The translations under genes and the position numbers were made by a program. The notes beneath the pieces are model-generated. The model was not told where the DNA came from and did no database searches. It saw only the letters and a program-made list of their open reading frames with translations. A stretch of 26,669 nucleotides of DNA from Syntrophaceae bacterium UBA6255 (GTDB lineage: Bacteria > Desulfobacterota > Syntrophia > Syntrophales > Smithellaceae): NCBI GenBank assembly GCA_002441205.1, contig DJVN01000119.1, positions 1-26,669 on the forward strand, in the 5' to 3' direction. Every line of letters starts with the position of its first letter. Within the stretch, counting starts at the first letter, position 1. Shown here in pieces: positions 15,531 to 23,433 of this stretch.

Positions 15531-16919
15531 ATGGCAAACGATAAAAAACCATGGAGCGGAAGGTTTCAGAAAGCGACGGCTGAAAGTGTTGAAAAATTCA
15601 CTTCCTCTATTGATTTCGATAAGAGACTTTATCCCTATGACATAGAAGGTTCCATTGCGCACGCGAAAATGCTGGGTAAACAAAAAATTATTTCCTCAAA
15701 AGAATCCGCGAAAATTGTTTCCGCATTGAAGAATATTTTAAAGGATATTGAAAAAGGTAAGTTTGAATTTATGACCGCTGATGAAGATATTCATATGGCG
15801 GTGGAAAAAGAGCTTATCCGGCGTATTGGTGATGTTGGAGGAAAACTTCACACGGCAAGAAGCCGCAATGACCAGATTGTTTTGGATGTCCGGCTTTTCC
15901 TGCGGACGGAAATAAAAATCATCACGGCATACCTGACTTCCCTGCAGAGGGCTTTAATTCGACTGGCCAAAAAAGAAATCAAAACCATCATGCCCGGTTA
16001 TACGCATCTGCAAAAGGCGCAGCCGGTATTGCTGTCTCATTATCTGCTTGCTTTCACGGAAATGTTCGGGCGTGATGTTCAACGGTTGGAAGATTGTGGA
16101 AACAGGCTGAATGTTTTACCCCTGGGTGCCGCCGCACTGGCCGGTACGAGTCTGCCCATTGATTGCAACGCCACTGCAAAAATGTTAAAATTTTCTTCCA
16201 TCAGCAAAAACAGCCTGGATACGGTAGCGGACAGGGACTTCATCGCGGAATTTATTTTTGCCACGTCACTCGTGATGATGCATCTGAGCCGGTTTTGCGA
16301 GGATCTGGTTTTGTGGTCTTCGGATGAATTCAGTTTTGTGGAAATATCCGATGCCTATACAACCGGCAGCAGTATCATGCCGCAGAAAAAAAATCCTGAT
16401 GTCGCGGAATTAATCAGGGGGAAAACCGCCCGTGTTTATGGTGATCTGATAACGATGATGACCCTGCTGAAGGGGCTACCCATGGCTTATAATCGTGATT
16501 TGCAGGAGGATAAAGAGCCTTTATTTGATACGGTAGATACGGTTAAAAATTGTTTGTCCATCTTTACGGAGATGATCCAAAATACATCATTTAATGCGCA
16601 GAGAATGAATGAGGCAGCCAGGGGCGGCTTTTCCACGGCTACGGACGTTGCAGAGTACCTGGTCAGGAAGGGTGTGCCGTTCCGCCGGGCGCATGAAATT
16701 ACCGGGAAAGTCGTTGCCTATTGTTTGAAGAATAAAAAAGGATTGGATAATTTAACTATAAAAGAATATCAAAGTTTCGAAAAATGCTTTACTGAAGATA
16801 TAAGAAATAATATTAAAGTTCAAAACGCGGTTAATGCCCGTAAACATATTGGGGGAACCGCCACAAAAAACGTTTTAAAAAGGATAAAAGAGTTTGAAAA
16901 AAGTATCGGTAAAATATAA
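15531..16919 (+). CDS. argH: Argininosuccinate lyase
   Basis: A 462-residue member of the fumarase/aspartase superfamily that releases arginine and fumarate, the last step of arginine synthesis. The superfamily signature is GSSIMPQKKNPD, with catalytic S281 in the flexible loop (279-290). SRNDQIVLD, GYTHLQKAQPV and LGAAALAGTS are further typical blocks. The N-terminus KPWSGRF is diagnostic for ArgH. A CGGAG motif lies shortly before the ATG. Its 3' end overlaps the start of the disrupted lipoprotein gene by 26 nt. The superfamily also contains PurB (encoded at 923), but the residues above separate the two. Confidence 0.97.
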   Translation: MANDKKPWSGRFQKATAESVEKFTSSIDFDKRLYPYDIEGSIAHAKMLGKQKIISSKESAKIVSALKNILKDIEKGKFEFMTADEDIHMAVEKELIRRIGDVGGKLHTARSRNDQIVLDVRLFLRTEIKIITAYLTSLQRALIRLAKKEIKTIMPGYTHLQKAQPVLLSHYLLAFTEMFGRDVQRLEDCGNRLNVLPLGAAALAGTSLPIDCNATAKMLKFSSISKNSLDTVADRDFIAEFIFATSLVMMHLSRFCEDLVLWSSDEFSFVEISDAYTTGSSIMPQKKNPDVAELIRGKTARVYGDLITMMTLLKGLPMAYNRDLQEDKEPLFDTVDTVKNCLSIFTEMIQNTSFNAQRMNEAARGGFSTATDVAEYLVRKGVPFRRAHEITGKVVAYCLKNKKGLDNLTIKEYQSFEKCFTEDIRNNIKVQNAVNARKHIGGTATKNVLKRIKEFEKSIGKI

Positions 16920-17339
16920 TATCTTCCTATGCGTCATTTTTATGACCGGTTTTTGGGGTTGCGGTGTAAAAGGGAATCCGGTTATTATAAAAAATGTTTC
17001 CGGAAAGCCGCAGGCAGTGGAGAATCTAAAATCTTCCGCAGTCGACCATGCAGTGTCCTTAAAATGGGATATTGAAAATGAGGTGTCAGAAAACCATTAC
17101 GTGGTCGTGGAAAAAAGCAAATGGGACACCGGAGGAAATGAGTCCCCAAATTGTCCAAGAACGTATGAACGTATAGGGCCGATATCGCTTAACGATAGGT
17201 AAGCGTGGGTAAAATGACCCGCGCAGTTTGTTTTTTCTGATAAAATAGTAATCAGGGCAAGGTGTGCCCTTATCGTTTGTGATTTTGTAATGAATCAGAT
17301 ATCTGCTCGGAGAGTGTGGCAATATAAATTAATTTTTAA
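16894..17339 (+). pseudogene. Disrupted small lipoprotein gene (LptM-like N-terminus, FN3-like region)
   Basis: From TTG 16894 an open frame of 102 residues starts with a lipoprotein signal: a basic start, a hydrophobic stretch, and FWGC with C23 as the lipidated cysteine, then GVKGNPV, which recalls the GCGxKGP start of LptM/YifL-type lipoproteins. It continues with PQAVENLKSSAVDHAVSLKWD, like an FN3 beta-sandwich, and CPRTYERIGPISLNDR, then meets TAA at 17200. Past it, the same frame has a TGA at 17215 and then FVFSDKIVI. A shift at about 17252 gives QGKVCPYRL, stop, FCNESDICSESVAI, stop, INF, TAA at 17337. Together these read like a complete C-terminal FN3 half with three internal stops and a frameshift. 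The N-terminal half may still be translated. Confidence 0.72.
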
Positions 17340-17366
17340 TGAAGAAAAATTGAAGGAGGCCTTTGT

Positions 17367-18239
17367 ATGTTTAGAGGCGCGATGGTCGCGATTGTTACAC
17401 CTTTTAAAAATGATCGGATTGACGAGACAGCGTTACGTGAACTGATAGAATTTCAGATTGCCAACGGTACGGATGCCATTGTGCCGTGTGGAACCACCGG
17501 TGAATCGGCAACTCTGTCTCATGAAGAACACGACAGGGTGATTGAAATCACTATCGACGTTGTCAAAAAGAGAGTGCCGGTCATTGCCGGGACGGGATCC
17601 AATAATACGGCCGAAGCCCTGCGTTTGACCAAGCACGCCTACGAAGCAGGCGCAGATGGAGCGCTGATCGTCTGTCCTTATTACAACAGACCGACCCAGG
17701 AAGGTCTTTATCAACACTTTAAAGCCATCGCCGAAAGTGTTCCTATCCCGATCATTCCGTATAATATCGCATCGCGCACGGGTGTTAATATGCTGCCGGA
17801 AATGGTCGCCAAACTGGCCAGGATAAAGAATATTGTCGGGATCAAGGAAGCATCCGGCTCCATCAAACAAATGAGTGATGTGATTAATCTATGCGGGAAG
17901 GATTTTGCTGTCCTGTCCGGTGACGACATATTCACGCTGCCCCTGATGGCCATGGGCGGAGCAGGTGTTATCTCCGTTGTTTCCAATGTGGCGCCTGCGG
18001 ACATGGCCGGTCTAGTGGATGCCTGTTTTGCGGGGGACACGGCCAAAGCCAAGGAGCTGCATTATAAGATGAGTCCCCTGATCGACGCGCTTTTCATCGA
18101 GGTCAATCCCATTCCGGTGAAAGCGGCTCTAGCATTAATGGGAAAAATCGAGTACGAATATAGATTGCCCCTTTGTAAGATGACAGATGCTAATCATGGC
18201 AAATTAAAAAAAGTCATAACAGATTATGGTTTAATCTAG
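17367..18239 (+). CDS. dapA: 4-hydroxy-tetrahydrodipicolinate synthase
   Basis: A 290-residue TIM-barrel aldolase that condenses pyruvate with aspartate semialdehyde, the branch-point step to lysine and diaminopimelate. The Schiff-base lysine is K160 in VGIKEASGS. GTTGES is at 42-47, the proton-relay Y106 is in CPYYNR, and the conserved Tyr is Y132 in PYNIASRTG (the family more often has YNVPSRTG, so Ala replaces Pro here). The ATG is preceded by a strong GGAGG about 8 nt upstream. It begins a dapA-dapB pair; lysA, which I would have looked for between argH and dapA, is absent. Confidence 0.95.
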   Translation: MFRGAMVAIVTPFKNDRIDETALRELIEFQIANGTDAIVPCGTTGESATLSHEEHDRVIEITIDVVKKRVPVIAGTGSNNTAEALRLTKHAYEAGADGALIVCPYYNRPTQEGLYQHFKAIAESVPIPIIPYNIASRTGVNMLPEMVAKLARIKNIVGIKEASGSIKQMSDVINLCGKDFAVLSGDDIFTLPLMAMGGAGVISVVSNVAPADMAGLVDACFAGDTAKAKELHYKMSPLIDALFIEVNPIPVKAALALMGKIEYEYRLPLCKMTDANHGKLKKVITDYGLI

Positions 18240-18273
18240 TTTCCCTAATTTAAAAAATAAAGGAGAGAGTGGT

Positions 18274-19080
18274 ATGGTGAAAGCAGTCGTTACCGGAGCG
18301 GCTGGAAGAATGGGCGGTAAAATTATCAGTCTCATTTCAAACTCGGAAGATATCAATCTTGTCGGCGCGGTGGAAATGTCGGGACATCCTATTGTTGGCC
18401 GGGATATCGGTCAGGGATCAGGCATGGACAAGACACAAGTTCTCGTTTCAGACAAATTATCCGATTGCATCGAGCAATCGGATGTGGTCATAGATTTTAC
18501 CAACCATGAAGCTTCTTTAACTTATTTAAAGATAGCTGAAGAAAAAAAGAAAGCTATGGTTATCGGATCCACCGGATTTACCGAAGCTGAAATGAAGCAG
18601 ATAAAGCAACTGGCGAAAAATACCCGTTGCGTGCTCACTCCCAATATGAGTGTCGGAGTCAATGTCATGCTGAAAGTTCTCGAATATTGCGCGGGAATAC
18701 TCAAAGATGATTATGATGTGGAAATCATCGAAGCGCATCATCATTTAAAGAAAGATGCTCCAAGCGGAACAGCCATGCAAATGGCAAAAGTGATTGCCGA
18801 TAAACTCGGACGAGATATGGAAAAATCTTTTGTATATTCGCGTCGGGGCCTCATCGGCGAAAGAACTAAAAAAGAAATAGGAATCCAAACCGTCCGAGCC
18901 GGTGATATCGTTGGTGATCACACGGTCATTTTTGGAGGCATTGGGGAAAGGCTTGAATTTATTCATCGCGCTCATAACCGTGATAATTTTGCCAAAGGCG
19001 CAATACGCGCGGCACAATGGCTTGTGCATCAGAAAAACGGACTCTATGATATGCAGGACGTTTTAGGATTGCGTGATTAA
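18274..19080 (+). CDS. dapB: 4-hydroxy-tetrahydrodipicolinate reductase
   Basis: A 268-residue NAD(P)H-dependent reductase, the next step after DapA. The Rossmann motif GAAGRMGG is at 8-15. The active-site residues H155, H156 and K159 lie in EAHHHLKKDAPSGTA, matching the E. coli H159/H160/K163 spacing. The tetramerisation and substrate domain ends in the usual FAKGAIRAAQWL segment. AAAGGAGAG lies upstream of the ATG. It follows dapA after 34 nt and is followed by folK after 19 nt. Confidence 0.97.
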   Translation: MVKAVVTGAAGRMGGKIISLISNSEDINLVGAVEMSGHPIVGRDIGQGSGMDKTQVLVSDKLSDCIEQSDVVIDFTNHEASLTYLKIAEEKKKAMVIGSTGFTEAEMKQIKQLAKNTRCVLTPNMSVGVNVMLKVLEYCAGILKDDYDVEIIEAHHHLKKDAPSGTAMQMAKVIADKLGRDMEKSFVYSRRGLIGERTKKEIGIQTVRAGDIVGDHTVIFGGIGERLEFIHRAHNRDNFAKGAIRAAQWLVHQKNGLYDMQDVLGLRD

Positions 19081-19099
19081 ATTTAAAGGCTCTGAATAG

Positions 19100-19597
19100 T
19101 TGAATGGCGTTATCTGTTATATTGGAATTGGTTCTAATCTGGGAAACTCTTTAAATAATTGCAAGAATGCAGTTGAACTGATTTCCCGGATCAGAGGTGT
19201 TGAACTTAAATCGGTTTCGTCTTTTTATAGAACAGAACCCGTTGGAAATGAATCGCAAAATTTTTTCATGAATGCGGTTGCGGAAATAAAAACGATTCTT
19301 TCCCCGGCAGACCTTTTCGAGGCTTTACAGGCAATAGAAAATAACATGGGACGGAAAAGGGAAATCAAAGGTGGCCCGAGAATTATTGATCTTGATCTGC
19401 TTTTTTACGGACAAAATGTCATTAGTGAGTCAGATTTGAAAATTCCTCATCCTGAAATTCATCAAAGAAGATTTGTCCTGGAACCGCTTTTTGAAATAGC
19501 TTCTTATTTTATTCATCCTTCATTTGGAATATCCATTCGCGGTCTTAAAGATCGCTTGAAGGATAATAAAATAGTAGAAAAGATTAAAGAATCATGA
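19100..19597 (+). CDS. folK: 2-amino-4-hydroxy-6-hydroxymethyldihydropteridine pyrophosphokinase
   Basis: A 165-residue HPPK that transfers pyrophosphate from ATP to the pterin in folate synthesis. Typical blocks are YIGIGSNLGNSLNN, SSFYRTEPVG, FMNAVAEI, RIIDLDLLFYG (with the metal-binding DLDL) and PHPEIHQRRFVLEPL. The start is TTG at 19100; the nearby ATG is out of frame, and the ribosome binding site is weak (AAAGG about 11 nt upstream), which suggests low expression or coupling to dapB 19 nt before. folP and folB are not here. Confidence 0.95.
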   Translation: MNGVICYIGIGSNLGNSLNNCKNAVELISRIRGVELKSVSSFYRTEPVGNESQNFFMNAVAEIKTILSPADLFEALQAIENNMGRKREIKGGPRIIDLDLLFYGQNVISESDLKIPHPEIHQRRFVLEPLFEIASYFIHPSFGISIRGLKDRLKDNKIVEKIKES

Positions 19598-19608
19598 ATA
19601 ATTAAAGG

Positions 19609-19872
19609 ATGATTGTTTTGTTTCGATTAATTATATTTATTGCATTGATATATTTATTGTATAAAATGATAAAAACGTTTAATCGACTGAAATCGGAACG
19701 AAACGAAAATTTACAATCTAAGTCGACAACGGACAGAGGAGAAGAATTAGTGGAAGATCCTGTTTGTCATACTTATATTCCTTTGAGTCAGGCCTATAAA
19801 AAAGAGATATCCGGCAAAGATTATTATTTTTGCAGTAAACAATGCCACGATAAATTTACGAGAAAGAAATAA
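19609..19872 (+). CDS. Small membrane-anchored YHS/TRASH-like protein
   Basis: An 87-residue protein: one N-terminal membrane segment (about 3-19), a polar linker (about 23-47), then a short C-terminal metal-binding-like module. The module reads EDPVCHTYIP with C53, then GKDYYFCSKQCHDKF with C75 and C79 and F83. This is the DPVC...YYFCS..C...F pattern of YHS/TRASH treble-clef domains, which bind a metal ion or sense metals. The family (PP0621-like small proteins) is of unknown function. It starts 11 nt after folK. Confidence 0.8.
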   Translation: MIVLFRLIIFIALIYLLYKMIKTFNRLKSERNENLQSKSTTDRGEELVEDPVCHTYIPLSQAYKKEISGKDYYFCSKQCHDKFTRKK

Positions 19873-19891
19873 ACATTTAAGAGGGGAAATT

Positions 19892-20539
19892 ATGAAATTT
19901 TTTATTGATACCGCTAATGTTGATGAAATAAAGCAGAGTATAGCGTTGGGGATGGTTGATGGTGTTACCACGAATCCGTCTTTGATTGCCAAAGAAAAGA
20001 AAGGATTTGATGCCGTGGTTAAAGATATCCTTAAAATTGTTAGCGGGCCGGTAAGCCTTGAGGTTATTAGTAATGACGCGAAAGAAATGTTTGCCGAAGG
20101 GAAAAAACTTGCCCGTTTAGGGAAAAATGTGGTTATTAAGGTTCCATTATCTACGGAAGGCTTAAAGGCAACACGAATGTTTGCTGATGCGGGCATAGAC
20201 GTGAATCAAACCTTAATATTTTCGCCTCTTCAGGCACTGATGGCTGCCAAGGCTGGAGCACGCTACGTCAGTCCTTTTGTCGGGCGTCTGGATGATATTG
20301 TTCACGATGGAATGGAATTGGTCGAACAAATTATTACGATATATGAAAATTATTGTTATGAAACGGAAGTCATTGTTGCGAGTGTTCGTCATCCAAGACA
20401 TGTTCTGGATGCCGCTTTAATGGGCGCGGATATCGCTACTATTCCGTTCAAAGTCATAGCTCAATTAGTTCAACATCCTTTAACAGAAAAGGGGATTGCC
20501 ACTTTTTTAGATGATTGGAAGAAGGTCCCCAAAAAATAA
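19892..20539 (+). CDS. tal: Transaldolase-like / fructose-6-phosphate aldolase family protein
   Basis: A 215-residue member of the short FSA/TalC family. The Schiff-base lysine is K83 in VVIKVPLS, with D6, TTNPS (26-30) and the VNQTLIFS strand also present. The residue at the place of E. coli FSA Y131 is F129 in SPFVGRLDD. In that family Phe with GRLDD points to transaldolase activity (sedoheptulose 7-phosphate with glyceraldehyde 3-phosphate), while Tyr points to fructose-6-phosphate aldolase. I therefore favour transaldolase in the non-oxidative pentose phosphate pathway. GAGGGG lies upstream of the ATG. It is followed by pgsA after 36 nt. Confidence 0.9.
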   Translation: MKFFIDTANVDEIKQSIALGMVDGVTTNPSLIAKEKKGFDAVVKDILKIVSGPVSLEVISNDAKEMFAEGKKLARLGKNVVIKVPLSTEGLKATRMFADAGIDVNQTLIFSPLQALMAAKAGARYVSPFVGRLDDIVHDGMELVEQIITIYENYCYETEVIVASVRHPRHVLDAALMGADIATIPFKVIAQLVQHPLTEKGIATFLDDWKKVPKK

Positions 20540-20575
20540 ATACAGTGACGAGCCAGATTTTTTATAAGTATTGAA

Positions 20576-21133
20576 ATGATCTCAAAACGTGAAACTTTAA
20601 ATTTACCTAACACAATAACATTATTGCGAATCGGTGTCGTTCCGTTTCTCTTTATATTGCTTTCAGAACCCGGCCCATTCTGGAGTCTCATCATAGCGAT
20701 ATTGTTTGTTATTGCTTCCATTACAGATTTTTTTGACGGGTATTTTGCCAGAAAATATCAAATGATTACAACCATGGGGAAATTTCTTGATCCTATAGCC
20801 GATAAAATCATGGTCAATACGGCCATGATACTACTCATTCCAATTGGTCGTATACCTGCCTGGATAGTGGCGATAACGATTATACGCGATTTGATTGTCG
20901 ATATAATAAGAAGCATCGCCTCATCAGAAGGGATTTACATACAAGCCAGCATTCTTGGAAAACAAAAGACTGTAACGCAAATTATAGCGGTAACCGCATT
21001 GATAATCCATTATTCCATTTTCGGTGTTAATGCTCACATGATTGGCACCTTAGTTCTCTATATTGCTTTATTTCTAACGATTTATTCAGGCGTTGATTAT
21101 TTTATTAAGCTTTATAAAAGCATAGAAAAATAA
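20576..21133 (+). CDS. pgsA: CDP-diacylglycerol-glycerol-3-phosphate 3-phosphatidyltransferase
   Basis: A 185-residue integral membrane enzyme that makes phosphatidylglycerol phosphate from CDP-diacylglycerol. The CDP-alcohol phosphotransferase motif is complete: D51, D54-G55-x2-A58-R59-x8-G68-x3-D72-x3-D76, in the second to third membrane segments. The N-terminus LNLPNTITLLRI is typical of PgsA. Other family members (PssA, cardiolipin-type) have different N-termini. It is the last gene of the long run before the tRNA pair; I see no clear terminator in the 135 nt after it. Confidence 0.93.
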   Translation: MISKRETLNLPNTITLLRIGVVPFLFILLSEPGPFWSLIIAILFVIASITDFFDGYFARKYQMITTMGKFLDPIADKIMVNTAMILLIPIGRIPAWIVAITIIRDLIVDIIRSIASSEGIYIQASILGKQKTVTQIIAVTALIIHYSIFGVNAHMIGTLVLYIALFLTIYSGVDYFIKLYKSIEK

Positions 21134-21222
21134 ATTTTTTGTCGTCTTTTAATTCTATTATCATGTCAATGTTAACCGGAAGTAAAATAAAGATATTTCT
21201 TTCAAATTATTTATTATTTTTA

Positions 21223-21250
21223 TTGACAACCGATATCTATTTGTTATAGT
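21223..21250 (+). promoter_or_regulatory. Promoter for the tRNA pair
   Basis: TTGACA (21223-21228) and TATAGT (21245-21250) are separated by 16 nt, with a predicted start about 12 nt before the tRNA-Gly 5' end. A strong match at the expected place. Confidence 0.7.
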
Positions 21251-21268
21251 CACCACCGTTTTTAGTGA

Positions 21269-21343
21269 GCGGGCGTAACTCAGCGGTAGAGTGCTACCTT
21301 GCCAAGGTAGACGTCGACGGTTCAAATCCGTTCGCCCGCTCCA
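21269..21343 (+). tRNA. tRNA-Gly (GCC)
   Basis: The acceptor GCGGGCG pairs fully with CGCCCGC, with discriminator T and an encoded CCA (21341-21343). The anticodon stem CTACC/GGTAG holds loop TTGCCAA, with anticodon GCC at 21301-21303. The T-arm has GGTTCAAATCC. It is separated by 11 nt from tRNA-Cys. Confidence 0.97.
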
Positions 21344-21354
21344 TTTTATTTTAA

Positions 21355-21430
21355 GGCGGCATAGCCAAGTGGCTAAGGCAGCGGTCTGCAAAACCGTTAT
21401 TCCCCGGTTCAAGTCCGGGTGCCGCCTCCA
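21355..21430 (+). tRNA. tRNA-Cys (GCA)
   Basis: The acceptor GGCGGCA pairs with TGCCGCC, with discriminator T (a cysteine identity element is U73) and encoded CCA (21428-21430). The anticodon loop CTGCAAA carries GCA at 21388-21390 (stem GCGGT/ACCGT with one G-U). The T-arm contains GGTTCAAGTCC. Confidence 0.97.
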
Positions 21431-21477
21431 GTAAAACTGAGGAGTTTACTTTTAATAAGAGAAGTAGCTCCTTTTTT
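21430..21477 (+). terminator. Intrinsic terminator after the tRNA pair
   Basis: Two overlapping stems follow the CCA: AGTAAA/TTTACT (21430-21450) followed by TTTT, and GGAG-ttt-ACTT ... AAGT-ag-CTCC (21441-21471) followed by six T. Either would act as an intrinsic terminator. Confidence 0.65.
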
Positions 21478-21586
21478 ATTTTATAAATTATATCATGTAT
21501 TTAGAGCATGAATACTTTTCGTAATTTTTTTTAATGTATTCTTAAAGTGATTTTTCATAACCGATATTTTAATTCTGCATTGGTTA

Positions 21587-21615
21587 TTGACTAATAGTTT
21601 CAATAATGGTAATAT
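21587..21615 (+). promoter_or_regulatory. carD promoter
   Basis: TTGACT (21587-21592) and TAATAT (21610-21615) are 17 nt apart. The predicted start near 21622 rules out translation from the ATG at 21606 and leaves ATG 21627 or, by homology, 21651. Confidence 0.6.
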
Positions 21616-21650
21616 ACTCGTCTAATATGGAAAGGCAGACGAAAAATAAA

Positions 21651-22136
21651 ATGTTTAAAGTAGGTGACTTGGCGGTATATCCGGCACATGGTGTAGGAGT
21701 TATTGAAGCCATTGAAAATAAAGAAGTAATGGGTAAAAAACAGTCTTTTTATGTCATGAAAATCATGGGTAATGGCATGAAGATCATGATTCCCACGATG
21801 AGCGTCAAAGCCGTCGGATTACGTGAAATAATTTTAGAAAAAGAAATACCTAAAGTATACGAAATTTTACGGAATAAAGACGTTATCATCGATAAGCAAA
21901 CCTGGAATAAACGATACCGGGAATATTTAGAGAGAATTAAAACGGGTTCTGTATTTGAGATTGCCGGTGTTCTGCGGGATTTATTTATTTTAAAAAGTGA
22001 TAAAAATCTTTCCTTCGGCGAAAGAAAGATGATGGATACTGCCAAAAATTTACTGGTAAAAGAATTGTCTGTTGCCACTAACGCGCAAGAATCTGAAGTC
22101 GAGCATAATTTGCAAAAGATATTCACCGTTCAGTGA
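21651..22136 (+). CDS. carD: CarD/CdnL-like transcription regulator
   Basis: A 161-residue protein from ATG 21651, starting MFKVGDLAVYPAHGVGVIE, the normal N-terminus of the CarD_CdnL_TRCF family. It binds the RNA polymerase beta subunit through its Tudor-like N-terminal domain (about 1-60), and the helical C-terminal part (about 75-155) binds DNA upstream of the -10 element. In mycobacteria and myxobacteria it stabilises open complexes, notably at rRNA promoters. Longer starts at 21627 and 21606 are in frame, but the second lies inside the promoter and neither has a clear ribosome binding site. The 21651 start also has only a distant AAGG. Synteny with YacL, IspDF and GltX genes is as expected. 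Confidence 0.9.
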   Translation: MFKVGDLAVYPAHGVGVIEAIENKEVMGKKQSFYVMKIMGNGMKIMIPTMSVKAVGLREIILEKEIPKVYEILRNKDVIIDKQTWNKRYREYLERIKTGSVFEIAGVLRDLFILKSDKNLSFGERKMMDTAKNLLVKELSVATNAQESEVEHNLQKIFTVQ

Positions 22137-22163
22137 TTCAAATTATTTTAAAATCTTAAACAC

Positions 22164-22183
22164 AGCTCTTTGAAAACCGAATA
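22164..22183 (+). promoter_or_regulatory. boxA-like antitermination element
   Basis: GCTCTTTGAAAAC is close to the boxA elements in bacterial rRNA leaders (E. coli TGCTCTTTAACAA; Bacillus GTTCTTTGAAAACT). The flanking CGAATA also recalls the text before 16S genes. It lies in the 181-nt gap between carD and the PIN/TRAM gene. Function is inferred only from similarity. Confidence 0.35.
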
Positions 22184-22317
22184 ACGGCAGATTATTATTC
22201 CTTTTCAAAGGGAAATGTTAATTTTTTGCCTCCATTATTTTTAATTTATTATTTGTCAATTATAACATTTCAATATTATGAAATTTATTAAATATTTGTA
22301 GAAAGGAGGTGAAAGGG

Positions 22318-23322
22318 TTGATTATAAAAATTATTTTGATACTAGCTTGTTCGATTAGCGGTTATGCAATCGTATATTACACTTCCTATGATTCTTTTTT
22401 AATTCTTAAATCAATTGCAGGCTTAATTATTGGATTACTCATAGCATTACTCGTCATAAAAATTGAAACAGACATTCGTAAATTATCTTTAAAAATTATT
22501 GTCGGCGGTGTAGCCGGAATGATCATCGGTCTCCTGATTGCTTTAATATTCAGTTTTGGCCTAAATTTTGTTAGTAAAATAAGTGAGAATGAACAGGCCG
22601 TCCCCTGGATTTATTTGCTTGTTACCGGAATATTCAGCTATCTCGGTTTGGTTTTAGGTTCAAAAAAGATTGAGGAAATTAATTTTTCTCGCCTTGAATC
22701 AAAAAATGTAAACGATTATCGAATTTTGGATACGAGTGTTATTATCGAAGGACGAATAGCGGATATTTGTGATAGCGGATTCATAGAAGGCGATCTGATG
22801 GTTCCCCGTTTTGTTTTGAATGAATTACAGCTTGTTGCTGATTCTTCCGATTCAATGAAACGCCTTCGCGGCAGACGAGGTTTGGACGTTCTGAATCATT
22901 TACAGAAAAGTTCAAATGTCAATATTAAAATCGTCGAGGAGGATTTTCCTAAGATCAAGGGCGTGGATGGGAAACTGGTCGCGCTGGCCAAGCAATTAAA
23001 CGCCAAACTTCTGACCAATGATTACAATCTGAATAAAGTAGCTGAACTGCAGGGCATTCGGGTATTAAACATTAACGAACTGGCCAATGCCATGAAACCG
23101 GTTGTGCTGCCCGGTGAACAGATGACCGTAAAAATAGTTCGTGAAGGTAAGGAAGCTGGACAGGGCGTTGCTTATCTTGATGATGGAACGATGATTATCG
23201 TAGACAATGCTCAAAAGCTGATCAACATGAACGTTAAAGTAGCGGTCACAAGCGTACTGCAGACAACTGCGGGACGCATGATTTTTTCAGAACTGAAAGA
23301 GGTAACAGACAAAGCGAGTTAG
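22318..23322 (+). CDS. Membrane PIN/TRAM domain protein (YacL type)
   Basis: A 334-residue protein. The GTG at 22309 overlaps the strong ribosome binding site AAGGAGG (22303-22309), so the TTG at 22318 with an 8-nt spacer is the probable start. Four membrane segments (about 1-21, 28-48, 59-84, 96-115) precede a cytoplasmic PIN nuclease domain with its acidic residues D138 (LDTSVII), E169 (LNEL), D217 (VDGKL) and D235 (TNDYN), followed by a TRAM domain (about 264-325) that binds RNA. This is the architecture of B. subtilis YacL and mycobacterial homologues, whose function is poorly known. Its neighbours are carD upstream and ispDF-gltX downstream, the same setting as yacL-ispD-ispF-gltX. A terminator follows at once. 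Confidence 0.88.
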   Translation: MIIKIILILACSISGYAIVYYTSYDSFLILKSIAGLIIGLLIALLVIKIETDIRKLSLKIIVGGVAGMIIGLLIALIFSFGLNFVSKISENEQAVPWIYLLVTGIFSYLGLVLGSKKIEEINFSRLESKNVNDYRILDTSVIIEGRIADICDSGFIEGDLMVPRFVLNELQLVADSSDSMKRLRGRRGLDVLNHLQKSSNVNIKIVEEDFPKIKGVDGKLVALAKQLNAKLLTNDYNLNKVAELQGIRVLNINELANAMKPVVLPGEQMTVKIVREGKEAGQGVAYLDDGTMIIVDNAQKLINMNVKVAVTSVLQTTAGRMIFSELKEVTDKAS

Positions 23323-23336
23323 ATAAGCAGATATTT

Positions 23337-23370
23337 AAAAAGCCCGGAAGATAATCTCCCGGGCTTTTTT
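23337..23370 (+). terminator. Intrinsic terminator
   Basis: GCCCGG (23342-23347) pairs with CCGGGC (23359-23364), flanked by a run of A before and six T after; the AGA/TCT of the loop can extend the stem. It lies 14 nt after the PIN/TRAM stop and would separate it from ispDF. Confidence 0.9.
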
Positions 23371-23433
23371 GTGACTATTCCATTTTTAAAATAAAAATGT
23401 TATCAATGTGCCGAAAATGACAGGATATGATTG

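Noticed and set aside
21269..21430. tRNA pair as a mobile-element attachment site
   Set aside because: No integrase or duplicated tRNA 3' end was seen downstream; a normal terminator and carD follow.
22137..22317. Fragment of an rRNA gene
   Set aside because: Only the boxA-like motif resembles an rrn leader; no 16S sequence follows.
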